Shown here: in pieces, positions 1 to 10,534 of the stretch | Position numbering within the stretch: position 1 is the first letter of the stretch | Layout of the letters: every line of letters begins with the position of its first letter | Source of the DNA: Apostichopus californicus | Lineage: Eukaryota; Echinodermata; Holothuroidea; Aspidochirotida; Stichopodidae | Direction of reading: 5' to 3' | Length of the DNA: 30,821 bases | NCBI GenBank assembly: GCA_020650975.1 | Contig: JAIPMN010001627.1 | Coordinates: forward strand, 1-30,821 | Notes under the pieces: model-generated | Told to the model about the DNA's origin: nothing | What the model saw: only the letters and a program-made list of their open reading frames with translations | The model's database searches: none | Made by a program: the position numbers and the translations under genes

Positions 1-612
1 TTTCAGCTGCAATAACAGACGGTCTAATGAGTTTTCCTGTTATACAATTTGCCATAAAGTGCCATGGTTAGTACGTGTCACTACACAAAACAGAACCTGC
101 GAAACACAAATAAAGACAATTATAAAGCCCCCAGGGCATCGTCGAAATGAAAACAGTAAAACTAATAGTAAGATAAGTAGAAAAACAACAACAACAAAAA
201 GTCAAACAACAAGCGTTATCAAATGGACAAACGGAGCTAAAGATATGAAAATTTAGTGCTGTTTACGACCAAATTAGAATGTGAATATCGATGGTAGTAA
301 ATTTTATTTTCAGATTGTAAGATGGACAGGAATACACTCAAATAAATTACTTGAGAAGGCAGAAACGCTTAAGTGCCATCAAAATGTGAACACTTAATAC
401 TTTTGACAAAAAAGTCCATCTCTTCATTTAGACCTGATTATAATTTTAATGAAAAAGAGTCAAGAATTTTTATTCTTGTTTTTGCTAAACGAAGTTCGAG
501 TCATTGACCTCAGGATATACCATGGTTAACAATTATTCTAACTGAGATAATTCGTCCCGAATCGCTAAACAATCGCTACCAACAAAATTTTAGCCGTTGT
601 CCATTTACTTAT

Positions 613-663
613 ACATATTGGCCAATATAAAAGATATAATTTAACTTTTATATTGCAATATGT
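613..663. repeat. Imperfect inverted repeat (~19-20 bp arms)
   Basis: ACATATTGGCCAATATAAAAG (613-633, minus the G pair ~ACATATTG..CAATATAAAAG) is mirrored by CTTTTATATTGCAATATGT at 645-663 around an 11-base AT loop. The only difference is an extra GC in the left arm. Confidence 0.8.
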
Positions 664-764
664 TAACGCTAACGGACCCTAGGCTTCAGTTAAGACTGAT
701 GCCTTCAGTTCTACTCACTGATGCAGATATTTAAATTCTGCAATCAATGTTACTTAATGATCAA

Positions 765-786
765 GAGGCGCCTCTGTTAACAGAGG
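765..786. repeat. Overlapping perfect palindromes, GAGGCGCCTC and CCTCTGTTAACAGAGG
   Basis: The 10-bp palindrome at 765-774 overlaps a 16-bp palindrome at 771-786. They sit 14 bases upstream of a TATA-like box (800-807) and could be a dimeric factor binding site, or chance. Confidence 0.7.
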
Positions 787-799
787 AGCTCATTCATGC

Positions 800-807
800 T
801 ATATAAG
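800..807 (+). promoter_or_regulatory. TATA-like box TATATAAG
   Basis: It lies about 210 bases upstream of the ATG of the leader-like ORF at 1012 and directly downstream of two palindromes. Several ATGs lie between, which weakens a simple promoter reading. Confidence 0.18.
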
Positions 808-1011
808 AATACATTTCATCCGTTACAGAACTTGTCAATAGAATTATTTTTCTCTTGAATGTTAATGGATAAGCCTAGTAGGTGCTTTATTCACGGCCAT
901 GCACCATTAGGTCAGGGCGACAACCTATGCAGGATCACCCGTGGTTCGCTTTAAAGTAACATCATAGTTTTGTCTGCAAAGCAAGCGCTTTTTCGCCAGG
1001 AAAAAAAGTCT

Positions 1012-1074
1012 ATGAACCTTAAGAAAATCGTATTATTGTGGTTAGTCCTGGGTCAGAATATCTACGTTGGTCTG
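1012..1074 (+). CDS. Possible signal-peptide first exon
   Basis: An ATG opens 21 codons reading MNLKKIVLLWLVLGQNIYVG, then L. This is a short basic start followed by a hydrophobic core, as in a secretory signal. The frame meets a donor-like GTATGA right after codon 21 (1075), in phase 0, and a stop two codons later if unspliced. No acceptor partner was identified. A chance hydrophobic ORF is possible. Confidence 0.2.
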
Positions 1075-1288
1075 GTATGAAAAGTTCTGTTTCTATGTTT
1101 CGATGATGCTAACGTTATCCTACCACGCTGGTGCAGCAGATGTAGTTAGGCCTAACCAACCTTTTCAACATATTAGTAATCAGAGGCCATTACCGAAAAA
1201 ATTAGTATCTTTCAGTTGGAGAGGAAAGAGAAGAAAGAGGACTAATATTGTGAGAGGGGGGCTTGTGTTGGGAAGGGGTACATACTGA
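1046..1288 (+). other. Open frame with dibasic and amidation-like sites
   Basis: This frame overlaps the leader-like ORF at 1012 but is shifted by one base. Its first ATG is at 1103. It contains KK (1196-1201), then LVSFSWR, G and KRRKR (1223-1240), the layout of a peptide cut at dibasic sites and amidated through Gly. It carries on to a TGA at 1286-1288. Nothing in the sequence identifies a known peptide family, and the frame lacks its own good signal peptide. Confidence 0.15.
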
Positions 1289-1741
1289 GGGAGTTGTTGG
1301 AGGGGGAGGGGGTTAATGATTAAGTCAAAGCAAATGGTCACTTTAATATACTGTAAACAATACAGCATGCATAATAGCGTAGATATTATGTAGCAAGCAG
1401 TTCAGATTAAAAGTCGGGACCCTCACGAAAGCAAGAAGTGTGCAAAACGCTTATGTCAGGTAAGAAAGACTTTTGTCAGCAGAAATTCATCTTGAATCAT
1501 TACATTGAGTTTCGAGTGGATACCTCACCTACCAGTGAGTGCGTATTGCCAATTGACGTGTCATTTCAAGGGGTTATTTGTCAAGAGTTATCAATTTCGA
1601 GGTAATTTCTTGCAAATACGCTCTCTATAACTATATGGACAAATACGTTACTTTCTTATTCCAATGTTCGCATGTCGAGGAAATGCATTTTTTTGGGAAC
1701 TGAAGTTTTCGTTTTTCTGCTTTTTGATGTAATTTCGGACG

Positions 1742-1886
1742 AATAGACCAATAATGATGCTGGGTTTGTGTCTCCTCGGCTGTGGAAGAGGAGTGTGGGG
1801 GGAGGGAGGGTGGGGGAGGTCATGTCAGTTGTCTCTATCAAATAGATCAATAACGATGGTTAGGCTTGTGTCTCTTCTAACTCATG
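1742..1886. repeat. Short direct repeats flanking a G-rich tract
   Basis: AATAGACCAATAATGATG with GTTTGTGTCTCCTC (from 1742) recurs as AATAGATCAATAACGATG with GCTTGTGTCTCTTC (from 1841), a 99-base offset. Between them lies GGGGGGAGGGAGGGTGGGGG (1797-1816), a clear G-quadruplex motif on the plus strand. Confidence 0.8.
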
Positions 1887-2249
1887 GTTGTACTTACACA
1901 TAAAGTTAGACAATGTTTTGCAAAGAAGGTATAACGTTAAAATAATAATAATCATCAGGCAGTTATATTTACGACACTTATAATAAAGCCACCAACTCTT
2001 AGTTCCTTTTTTATTTCAAACCAAGCGTGCAAAAACATACGTAGTAGTGAGACTCAGGCGTGTTAAGTGTACAGTATAATGCCCACGTGCACGCATTTTA
2101 CATATCTCCTAAGTTAGGTTTACGACCTCTTCAAGTACATCCTTAGTTTAATGCATTTTAATGTCAGACAGTTTGAATTATTGCGCGAACAAAAGATTTA
2201 CTTCAGACATTCATTGCTATTCTTTAAAAAATAAGACCTAATGGGATTA

Positions 2250-2325
2250 GAAAGCGAGAGAGAGAGATATCGTATAAACATCAGTGGAACAGTGTGTGTG
2301 TGTGCGTGTATGTGTCTGTATGATT
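2250..2325. repeat. GA and TG microsatellites
   Basis: A GAGAGAGAGA run near 2256 and an imperfect GTGTGTGTG run near 2292. Similar TG runs occur at 18405-18419 and 22671-22680, GA runs at 24909-24929, and an AT/GT run at 7295-7319. Confidence 0.85.
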
Positions 2326-2890
2326 TTCTTTTTCAAGAACAGTCATTAACAGGAGACTGAAAGTAGTACAAGGACATAGAACTTGTTCAACAGACGAGTT
2401 GTGATGTCATCATTTCATCATATATCGTATTCTTTTCAACAGCTTTAAGTCCGCTTTATAATTTCACTATTGATTCATCCTTGAAAATTTGGTCTTGCTG
2501 GAATCAAGTGCGAGCTTGAAGCGCATATGTAATAAGAATGTTAAAACAAAATTCACCTGTTTCTCATTCACGTGATTTGCCATGTGACAAGAACTGGTCT
2601 AGGAAATGATGAAAATCGATTTTACTGAGACACCGCCAATGTTGCTTTGAACTTGTCCTCCGTAGGCGTTGTCTCGTTGATAGCCAGCGTACCCCGCGTG
2701 GTATAGTAAATTTGTATACACTTCCATCTGCTTTGAGGAACATCACAGAGCCGTGCTACGGAGGCATGGTTACCATAGCCCGACAGCTGATACGTATGAT
2801 GAAAGCAAAGCCCGCTTGGTGTGGAGAGAAAATGCTGGAAATACAGTGAATGTAGCACATAATATAATTTAACAGCAAAAACATGTTTTT

Positions 2891-3045
2891 CTATTAATCT
2901 TTTAACCTTAATTATCTCTAGTAATCTGTAAATTAATCCCTAATGTAAATTAATCTCCAAATTAATCTCTAAAATAATCTCTAAATTAATCTCTAAACAT
3001 CTCTATTAATCTATTAATTAATCTATTAACATCTATTAATTATTA
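2891..3045. repeat. AT-rich tandem array, ~12-bp unit AAATTAATCTCT
   Basis: A dozen or so variants of AAATTAATCTCT, shortening to TATTAATC towards the right edge. It is low-complexity and noncoding. Confidence 0.9.
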
Positions 3046-3316
3046 AACTGGAGTAAGTTAACAATTGTGGATACATTCTACCTACACTTATATTCAAATA
3101 AGGTTCAACTTTAAAGACCAATTTAGCACTGATCCATTATAAAGATGGACAAAGCAGGTTTGTAGGAGGGAGGGGATGGGAAGCGAGGAATGCTCTCTTA
3201 ATTTGTTGAAAAGACGAAGAGTATAAATTTCACGCTCTGTCTTCTGATATTTTGCTTTTGTAAATCGCTACGAGAGAACACCAGGGTTCTGCCACCCTTG
3301 GCTTTCCCATACTCAC

Positions 3317-3435
3317 TTAAGAACAATGTACTCCTCCCAACACTCAAAACCCCGACAAATAAATTATACAAAGGAATTCTGACTAAAATGATTACACCAA
3401 GAGATGCAAAGAGCCATATATCGACGGTCCGCAAA
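3317..3435 (-). pseudogene. Hydrophobic exon-like segment, possible membrane-protein relic
   Basis: The minus strand is open through LRTVDIWLFASLGVIILVRI and on to SVGRSTLFL, bounded by CCCATAG at 3436-3442 and a strong donor (TTAA then GTGAGT, 3311-3316). The VDIWLF start followed by a hydrophobic stretch loosely recalls the third membrane helix of Cys-loop ligand-gated channels, but the conserved EYA/VN-type ending is absent. No second helix is seen upstream. This may be a decayed exon or a coincidence. Confidence 0.12.
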
Positions 3436-3945
3436 CTATGGGCTGTGACCCTAAAAGTGGGTCGTGCATTTTTGCGGACGTCGTAAATTGTATCTACAGT
3501 TTTCGGTGCTTGCCGTCGGTGATCGGTTAACTTATTTACTCCAAGCTGTAGCTTTCAAGCATTCTTCGGCTTCGATTCTGCGGGGAAGGTACCCATTCGT
3601 CATAGGTCGATGGCATAAAAGACTGCTAACCGCTGATATTGATGAAGAAATCTGTGAGCCATTTCCTGGTACCATTTACCGTATAGCACTTTAGGAACAA
3701 ATTATATATAGCCAACGAATCGGTCTATGAGGACCACACATGGACCACATGACTTTTGGTGGGCAAAATGAAGGGAGATTTACCCAAATTTTGAAGAAAT
3801 TCGAGAATCATATATTTTGTATCCCTTCTCTATACTGTATATTGTATTCAACAGTCGTATTATAACTATACTATTACATAAACAAAGGCCACTCACACGC
3901 CACATCAATCCCCATTGTATACAGCAATGTTCCATTTGATTACGA

Positions 3946-4005
3946 CTGAATCCTTTTCACCTGAATCCTTTTCACAACCCCCCCCCCCCACCACCACCAC
4001 CACCA
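3946..4005. repeat. Tandem 15-mer, poly-C and ACC microsatellite
   Basis: CTGAATCCTTTTCAC is repeated twice, then C12 (3978-3989) and an (ACC)n run to about 4005. Confidence 0.9.
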
Positions 4006-4131
4006 AAAAGACCCCACCCAAGTACTTTATATGCAAATCAAACTTGCCCAAGTTACATTCGCTTAAAATATATCGGAATATAAAGTGTCGATAGGGCTCA
4101 TTAGTTGTTTTGAAGAGCAAGGGTCCTTTTT

Positions 4132-4294
4132 GATGTACTACATATATCAATTGTTAATTGACTGTAACAGTGCTTGTTTTCATATATTTGCATGGCTCGA
4201 TACAATTGTGTGTACAGTCTTGTTTTGTGGTCTTTAATTAAGTATAAACAACTTTCATTTAAATGTTCGACGGAAGGATATAATCGTGACGGCT
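4132..4294 (+). repeat. Dispersed repeat, copy A (~163 bp)
   Basis: This stretch aligns almost end to end with 6044-6211 in the same orientation. Shared blocks include GATGTACTACA, ATATCAATTGT, ACAGTGCTTGTTTTCATAT, CTCGATACAATTGTGT, ACAGTCTTGTTT, GTGGTCTTTAATTAAGTAT and AAATGTTCGAC. The two copies differ by scattered substitutions and a few indels. It has no ORF and no terminal TG/CA or inverted repeats that I can see. It is most likely a copy of an interspersed repeat family. Confidence 0.9.
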
Positions 4295-5387
4295 CTGGTA
4301 AACGCACTCTTTACAGATAAAAACTCCCCAAAAAACGAACTAATAATAACAAAGAGGCAAAGCTTCGCTTTTGTTATAGATATGTTTTATCCCATCATGC
4401 AAGTGCTTACTTAATTCTTCTTGTCACGTTTCTTGAAATTACAGCGTAACCCTTAAAAAATAGAGTTAATATAAACAGAGTCACATGGCAAACATCTCGT
4501 TAAAGGTTATTGGAGCAAAAAATGATTTGCAGGCCCTGAAATGACACTTGGAACTTCACTCAAGGTGATATCTCAATGTAATATAAATAAGCTTATTTCA
4601 TCCGTCAAATACATATATTATAGAGAGATTATTATAGGCGTCCGAGAAATGAGTGCAGTCGAGCGTGATAACTATAAATTATGCAACGGTATGATATAGG
4701 CTATAAAGTTGTGAGTAGACCGTCTGACGTCTTCACCTATCGTCTGTATTACTGATGGAAAGTACTGACAGTCAAATTGTTGTGAAGTTAATCCAAAGCA
4801 GTTAAAAGAGACACAAATTCAACCAACACAATGATTTTGTTTGTGCATGGTAGATTCTTTTACACAGCTAAGAATCATCTTAACATATTAAGCAGATATC
4901 ACAGGTTTAATGACCCATCACGCACAACGCTGAAGACTTGATCAAGTCCAACTATGACATCATCGAGTCAATGTGCTTCAGTTTGTTATTTTCTTAATTA
5001 TTTATTTATACGAGTCTTCATTTTCTACAATGGATGTGGCTTCTGAAGAAGCTGAATCTTAAAATATTGAAGCTAATTACACATTACCCAAATTATTGCA
5101 TTGGTTTCAATGTCAACATTGTTAACATTTTTCTTTGAAAATATGAAAATATGAACAAAGAGAAAAGTATATGTCCAAGTCCCTGATGAAATAGTTCAAA
5201 ATGACAACCCTAGACAAATGAACGACTTTCAAATCAGGACATCTTCAAAACAGAACGAGAGCTTTCTTAGCTGCTTGGGAGAGTTTTTTTCTGCTAAGAG
5301 AACTCTCTCATTATATTTTCTAAACATAAGAATTGGTTGGGTTTGTGTCCCCGTTTAGTTTGGTAAATGGATTATATTCTTCGGCAT
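4295..5387. other. No gene seen between the two dispersed repeat copies
   Basis: No coding frame above chance length and no retrotransposon-like protein is present, so the two flanking direct repeats do not look like LTRs around an element. Confidence 0.6.
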
Positions 5388-5630
5388 TAGTATACTATCA
5401 TTATATCCTATGGATTAGTATCCTATGCATATATCCTATGCATTAGTATCTTAGGCATACGTATCCTATGTATCATATCCTATGCAATAGTATCCTATGC
5501 ATTAGTATCCTATGCATTATATCTTATGCATAAGTATCTAATGCAATATAGTATCCTATGCATTAATATCCTATCCTTTAGTATCCTATGAATCGGTATG
5601 CATTATTAGCCTAAGCATTAGTACCCTATA
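5388..5630. repeat. Minisatellite, ~16 units of TATCCTATGCATTAG (15 bp)
   Basis: The units are 12 to 17 bases long and diverge mildly, for example TATCTTAGGCATACG and TATCCTATGAATCGG. Most carry the self-complementary ATGCAT core. Units abut with no spacer, so this is an ordinary tandem repeat. Confidence 0.95.
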
Positions 5631-6043
5631 ATGGTACACGTCCATAACCCGAACTGAAAGTCGTTATTTTTGCCCTTTTTCTATTTTTGGTTCATTTAAA
5701 TAATGATTCCTATCCGATAATTTATAGGAAGGACGATTTTCTTTAGAATGGAAAGAGATTTTTTATTATTCGCTAGTTAAGTATTCATTTGAATTTGGGG
5801 CAAATCTAGGATAGCGTCCTCGCTTGGTTAATTGCTATCATAGGCCTATGCTAAAAAGAAGGTCAGATAATGTGGTATTATTTAGGGGAAAACCCTCCAA
5901 AAAGCGGCTAAATGCTACCATCTTCATCATACAGCTTTATACAGTTGCATGCGATTACTTCAATTGGTTACAAGCCATGCAGAGTGTTTGCCTCAACAAA
6001 TCCACTCACTAGAGTAACTAGTGCGTATATTTTCAAAAAAAGA

Positions 6044-6211
6044 GATGTACTACAAATATCAATTGTGAATTGACTGCAAGATAACAGTGCTTGTTTTCAT
6101 ATCTTTGCATAGCTCGATACAATTGTGTTTACAGTCTTGTTTCGTGGTCTTTAATTAAGTATAAACAACTTCCCTTTAAATGTTCGACAGAAGGACAGAA
6201 TCGTAACGGCT
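6044..6211 (+). repeat. Dispersed repeat, copy B (~168 bp)
   Basis: This is the second direct copy of the element at 4132-4294, 1.9 kb downstream, with about 90 percent apparent identity by eye. It ends at the same place as copy A (AACGGCT here, GACGGCT there), so the right boundary is likely a true element end. It lies 20 bases from the compound repeat at 6233-6505, which has no counterpart beside copy A. Confidence 0.9.
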
Positions 6212-6232
6212 ATACACCATCCTCCGTTGAGT

Positions 6233-6505
6233 CCTTCAAGGTATCCGTATTTACAGTATGAACAGTTCCTAATATGTTACTTGCAACGTCACTTACATCT
6301 TGAAAAACTAACGCATATTTCCAATCCAGCCACTTGGGACAATTTCCTAATGCTAATACCTCTCTAAACTGTCCTCCCATATCACGCTTCAAAGCACTCG
6401 TATTGACAGTGCAAACAGTTCCTGACCTTAACCTGAGAGCCTACACATGATTATTCACTACTGCTCATACTGACACTATGAGTGCTCTGAGGCGGGATAT
6501 GACAG
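6233..6505. repeat. Compound direct and inverted repeat, open on the minus strand
   Basis: A ~37-base motif (minus-strand GGAACTGTT..ACTGT.AATACG..TTGAAG) occurs twice in direct orientation, at 6233-6269 and 6386-6422, exactly 153 bases apart. A third, inverted relative at 6461-6505 pairs with 6369-6418 as an imperfect stem of about 40 bases around a 42-base loop. On the minus strand the interval is open from about 6440 down to a stop just left of 6213, and the direct copies give related peptides, GTVCTVNTSALK and GTVHTVNTDTLK. A strong donor-like GTAAGTGAC follows GTTTTTCAAGAT near 6293-6298. The interval could be a coding fragment with a repeat or simply a structured element. No known protein is recognised. 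Confidence 0.55.
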
Positions 6506-6509
6506 TAGA

Positions 6510-9460
6510 GCATACGAAAGAATTGTCTTAACCTGGTTGTCTCCTATCGAACGATTTCCCATCAGACTATTTCCCACGCGACATGAGAGGCTGTTAATTT
6601 GGAGCTGGTAGTTAGTTTACATACAACGCTATTATATTTGCGACGCAAAGTAAATATTTACAACGGAGGTTTGTCACGTAACTCGTATACATGAACACTT
6701 AAAAACTTAGGAACAAGCGTTGCATCATAAAATTTATTTTCGTTATAGGGTTCCATCCATATCCGTCGAGTGGCAATGTGATAATTTGATGCGGTAAAAC
6801 TTGACTTGTCAATGTTAGATCATACTTGTATATGTATGTTTATGAATGCTTCCATTTTCACTGTTTTCCAGTCCCGATGTTATAAATATCTCTACATGAG
6901 ATTCCCATGCTTTTCAACAAATCAAGATCAAAACTTTTTCAAGACCAAAACCGTATTTTGTTTTACGGGTTTACTATACAGCCCACACACTCACTATGGA
7001 TGACATACCTGTTAGGTTACCAAGTATAGGCCTAACAATTATAACTCTTACAACATGTATGTTAACACCTATCGTTAAATTTCCTCGAAAGTATACATGT
7101 CCTGAAACAAATGTTCTTTTTTTATTGCCGAAAAGTCAATGGAAATGAGAAGATTACAAAGAAGAATTTTACTTTCTTTTTCTGACTCTAACTTCAAAAT
7201 TGTAAGGAATTTGATGTTTCCACGTTTTTTAGATTGTGTGGGAACTATGCTTGTTGAACCAACATAATACACAATAGAGATATACATCTGTCAGTATATA
7301 TATATGTGTATATATACATACTCTCTCTAAAATACCCCTTCATGAACTCTTAGATTTGGATCTTGAGGCGAATTGAAATGTTGTCAGAGAAACTCTTTAT
7401 TACTCCAGGAAATGGATCACGATAAGTGGTCTGGGATTTTATGATGCCGAATGTTCTTCAAAACGCTTAACTTTTCTTTAAAAAAAGTTATTTTCTACTT
7501 AAAAAATGTTGTACATTTGAATACTTCCGTAACTGTCATCTTGCGTCTCGTCGAAAAAAGTAAATCCCTTTGTGGTAAACAATGTTCACATTATCAAGAC
7601 TTAAACTACCTGCAGCGTTCTGCTCCTATATGTACCATTTTTGTATCTATTTTAGTCAGTTTCAGTAGAGATGAAACTATCAGGAGGGAAAGAAAGCCCC
7701 AAGCCATCCAAAATACGTAACTACAAGAATCTAACTGCAGTGGTTAAGAGAGTTTGTCTTAACATCTTGACAACCGACTAACTGTTAGTGACAGCACGAC
7801 GGTATCAAGTCAGCCATTGCACTCATTCGCGTCTTACCGAGAGAGATATCAAAACAATGTTTGGCAACTTGAGACGAGCTTTGCTCATCTTGAGACGATG
7901 TCTTATGGTATTCTTTGTATTAGACAGCTGAACAAGAAAATTCACCGGTACATTCATTGTTTTGTTTGTTTTACACACTGAAATTACCACAAACGTGAGC
8001 AGAAATTTGTTTTGCTTGTGGAGACATTCAACAACAAAGCAGAAATAATTTTTGTTTGTTGTGAAACGAAGAAAAAACGTCTTGACAAAGTATCATAACC
8101 AAGGAAAGCTGGTTAAACGATTTGTTCCATATTATGGAGATAATGAGAAATTTTGAGTAGTTTTGGTGCAGAATCTCAATAATAGTGTAAACTAATGTTC
8201 GTGTACTTTGACGCTTGATGTATCAGTGAAGACAGATCACCCGATTCAAATAATATAGTATCATAATAATAAAATATAAAACCGTTCTACCGTGATAATG
8301 TCGTATATAGTATTACATTGTGCAATGACATATTATGATAACAACTATGTTTTTTTTTAAATATTACAGTACAATGTTATTGTATACTAGCGTGCGAATC
8401 AGATGGACAGGTATTGCAAGGTTTCATAGGTGGGAGTTTATATTAGGCATGTTTGTCAACAAAACAGTTTCATGCAAAGAGCATAAGTTTACAAACTGAG
8501 AGATTACAAATGTTACAAAATCACACAAGCAAAACATTAGAAAGATAAATACCTTATTTTCCTGATAGTTAGTTCCAGCAGACACAACTTGGTTTACACT
8601 GCCCACTTGCAGGACAACCTTTGAACCTTCCCTATGATAACACATTTATATAATACATATTGTGTGGGGTGTCACATTCAAGCAACAATTTCGTTTCAAG
8701 AGTGCATGCAATCCCAGCTGTTTAGACTATTATAGCTTCATTGTCAAATCAAGGCTCTTTTTTTTTTTTTTTTAGTAGAAGTTAAATCCAGACAAAACAC
8801 AAACGATGCAGACACTTTGGGTAGTGGAATAAGAATGGAAGGGCATTGACCGCAGGGGTCCCGCCATAGAGGGCGTACAGTGTTAAAAGGTTACCATAGT
8901 TCCTTCTAGACACGGTATAATGAGAGTGCAAAGGTTGTGGGGAGACAGGTAAGCTTGTCACTCGTCAATATCCAAACCAGTAAATTTTGGAGTCATTACT
9001 GTCAGGTTAGGAGTCTTACTGGCTACACTGTCGAAACTGCTGTAGAACCGTGGTGAAATCAAAGCCGTACTGCCAGATAAGGAAACTTACTTGCAGGGTT
9101 AGTGGTATCACTTATCACATAGCCAAGTCTGTTACATACAGTAGCTGTGCAATCAAGTGTGTACGGTAGGTCTCAGATACACAACATCCTTGGTTTGGAA
9201 GCATGTAAGGTGGTTTACTGCAAGACTGTAATTGGCAGTTGGATGTAACCTTACATAAGAGATGGGTGTTTCATGCAATGTTATATGGCAAAAATGCCTC
9301 ACACTTTGTCTCTGAAATGATTTCATGCTGCAATAAAAAGCAACTTTTGTAAACAACTCCCTGTAGTACCCAGTGATAAAATTTCAAAGGAATTGCCAAT
9401 TAATTTTTTTGTGGCAGCAGAGGTGGAAAAAAATAACAGGTTGTTGTCAAGCGTTACAAT
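6510..9460. other. No gene seen
   Basis: AT-rich sequence with only short chance frames. Isolated splice-like signals occur: a 16-T or longer pyrimidine run ending in AG near 8775, and a consensus donor GACAG|GTAAGC at 8949. No reading frame connects them, so at most a noncoding exon is possible between them. A short AT/GT microsatellite is at 7295-7319. Confidence 0.6.
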
Positions 9461-9490
9461 ATCTCAATACGTAGTACTACGTATTGAGAT
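9461..9490. repeat. Perfect 30-bp palindrome
   Basis: ATCTCAATACGTAGT is followed directly by its exact reverse complement, with no mismatch and no spacer. The symmetry breaks immediately outside. Flanking sequence holds no gene. Confidence 0.95.
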
Positions 9491-10534
9491 CAAAGTGGAG
9501 AAAAGCAGGATTTTTTGCTCGAGGTGACCAAAATAATAATAAAGAAAAGGACAACATTTTGTTTCGGTTGTAGTTTTTAATTATGCATTTCAATTAATAT
9601 ACAAGACTCATTATCCCAAAAGCAGCATAAATAATAACCAAAACTGATCAACTTTTCAAAATACACGATGGATCTGTCTATCTGATTACAAAGGTTACAA
9701 GACTACATGCATTCATATGAATATTCATGCCCATAAAATGTTAAATATTCATAGATTGGTCGGGCTCCCCACCTTATTATCACAGTGAGGCCAAATTGTA
9801 AGATATATATTCGATAGAAAGCACATTTTCCATAAACAAAAGAACATAGTTCCTTCACAAGTATGCTTCACCAAGGTGACCTTTGATTAAGGAGGGTGTG
9901 GATAATTTGGGGGGAGGGGTTCCCCAGACTTAAGATAATATACCATTGTAAATATGCAAAATATATTAAGAGCATCCAAAATTATGGAATAGTAGTTGGT
10001 TCTGTTTGCGTTCCATAATAAAATGACAATACATCCCATAGTGCACCTCACTTTCCCATGTTTTATGTTACTCCAGTATAAATTCCCAGCTCAAAAACTG
10101 ATGAAAACCTCCGTTCAAATTTCTGTGTGAGAATTTGGCCATCTTTATATGAATGTTTTCTAAGCTAAAAAAGTTTTATAATCAATTTTGAAAATTAGCA
10201 CACTTTTGTTGAGTTATTGAACAATTCGTATTATATTATATCTAAAGAAAGTTAACATAGCATATAGTGGTTATATCCATGTTTCAATTTTTACACTTCA
10301 AACCGTGAATCAGACATTTATCATACAGTGCAACGATTTGGTGGATTTTCCATGTGAAATCTGTGACTAAAGGCTGCCGATAAGACATACAACAGCAAAC
10401 TTTAACAATTGAGCAAACCATCTTTTTAAAATACTGTGATCACACTTTGGAATTCCAGGAAGGGTCAGCTTAAGTGTGGCCTTGTGACAGATGAAACTAG
10501 ACATATAAGGCTAACACAGAAAGATACCATCATA

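Larger units (their letters stand above)
1289..2890. other. No gene seen
   Basis: Apart from the direct repeat with its G-rich centre (1742-1886) and the GA/TG microsatellites, I see only short chance frames on both strands. Confidence 0.55.

Noticed and set aside
5388..5630. CRISPR array
   Set aside because: Units of 12-17 bases abut with no unique spacers. It is a diverged minisatellite in eukaryotic-looking DNA.
4132..6211. LTR retrotransposon flanked by two direct ~165 bp repeats
   Set aside because: No TG...CA ends, primer binding site, polypurine tract or gag/pol frames lie between the copies. Right flanks also differ, with no matching target-site duplication.
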